A stretch of 5,168 nucleotides of DNA from assembly GCA_900541965.1 (NCBI GenBank), contig UQLN01000106.1, forward strand, positions 1 to 5,168, in the 5' to 3' direction. Below are positions 4,930-5,168 of the stretch, one piece after another (positions within the stretch are counted from its first letter, which is position 1; each line of letters opens with the position of its first letter). This DNA is from an uncultured Parabacteroides sp. Lineage in GTDB: Bacteria > Bacteroidota > Bacteroidia > Bacteroidales > Tannerellaceae. A program made the position numbers and the translations under genes. The notes beneath the pieces are model-generated. The model was not told where the DNA came from. It ran no database searches and saw only the letters and a program-made list of their open reading frames with translations.

Positions 4930-5039
4930 AATCAATTATACCACAAAAAGTACAGGACGTGCTGGCTTTTATACATGCTGTTGTGCGTACCTTATATTAT
5001 GTTTTGAGCAGGAAGAAAAAATCTGAAAAAAAGTTGTAG
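4926..5039 (+). CDS. Small 37-aa basic/hydrophobic protein
   Basis: ATG 4926 overlaps the stop of the preceding gene as ATGA, the pattern of translational coupling. The 37-aa product has a polar start (MKSIIPQKVQ), one hydrophobic or amphipathic helix (VLAFIHAVVRTLYYVL, 12-27) and a Lys-rich tail (SRKKKSEKKL). It looks like a single-pass or membrane-associated peptide. Function is not known; tiny proteins downstream of HU-like genes are common in Bacteroides (some are named smalltalk), but this one does not obviously match that pattern. The overlap and operon position are the main support for it being real. Confidence 0.6.
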   Translation: MKSIIPQKVQDVLAFIHAVVRTLYYVLSRKKKSEKKL

Positions 5040-5044
5040 AAAAA

Positions 5045-5076
5045 TTTGGAAGATATGTTCTGTAGCACTACTTTTG
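5045..5076 (+). promoter_or_regulatory. Bacteroidetes-type promoter facing out of the window
   Basis: A -7 box TACTTTTG (5069-5076) matches TAnnTTTG, and TTTG at 5045-5048 serves as the -33 box with a 20-base gap. It begins six bases after the 37-aa gene stop, with no clear terminator between. It drives a gene beyond the right edge. Confidence 0.7.
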
Positions 5077-5168
5077 CACCCGCATTCGAGAGAGAACGGC
5101 AGTATAAGACATAATGGAGGAGAGGTGAGATAAATCAAGAGCAGGGGATGAGGTTAGCCAGTCTAAGC
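5077..5168 (+). other. Leader downstream of the right-edge promoter, content unresolved
   Basis: These 92 bases after the promoter contain no complete gene. An ATG at 5114 opens a frame of four codons only. ATG 5148 opens a frame that is still open at the window end (seven codons), too short to judge. The CACCCGC just after the -7 box is GC-rich. The product could be a protein or a stable RNA. Confidence 0.3.

Noticed and set aside
5095..5168. Start of a tRNA or rRNA gene after the right-edge promoter
   Set aside because: The promoter type would suit a stable RNA, but I could not build a tRNA cloverleaf start or recognise a conserved rRNA leader in the bases visible.

Overview
This looks like chromosomal DNA of a gut-type Bacteroidales bacterium (Bacteroides, Parabacteroides or a relative). 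The evidence is promoters with the Bacteroidetes TAnnTTTG / TTTG pattern, starts without clear Shine-Dalgarno sequences, an HU-like protein of the long Bacteroidetes type, and a FISUMP/C-type-lectin-like surface protein. The genus cannot be fixed from the sequence alone.

Positions 1-3458 hold an essentially complete diversity-generating retroelement (DGR), all on the + strand; only the 5' end of the target gene is cut off. The order is: variable target protein (1-867, 5' end outside the window), whose last 189 bp are the variable repeat VR (674-862); two hairpins (872-890 and 940-957); a small MutS-domain-I-like accessory protein (988-1482); Avd (1479-1823, ATGA overlap); a structured non-coding leader; the template repeat TR (2015-2203); and the DGR reverse transcriptase (2247-3458) with LPIGNLTSQ and YVDD motifs. 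TR and VR align without gaps. They differ at 20 positions, every one an A in TR: 18 A-to-T, 2 A-to-G and no A-to-C. All 17 AAY (Asn) codons of TR are recoded in VR, 12 of them to Tyr. This is the adenine-specific mutagenic retrohoming signature, and the target has clearly been diversified. The expected working order is: TR RNA is copied by the RT-Avd complex with errors at A, the cDNA replaces VR, and the lectin-like C-terminus of the target gets new surface residues.

Positions 3459-4217 hold a likely terminator for the RT gene, a second hairpin, an unrecognised 162-aa helical protein whose reading frame begins just after an A9 tract that separates it from a good ATG, a strong terminator (4057-4081), and a promoter (4143-4171).

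Positions 4218-5039 form a separate transcription unit: an HU-like DNA-binding protein, an 81-aa two-helix membrane protein and a 37-aa basic/hydrophobic peptide that overlaps it by ATGA. A second consensus promoter (5045-5076) near the right edge drives something outside the window.
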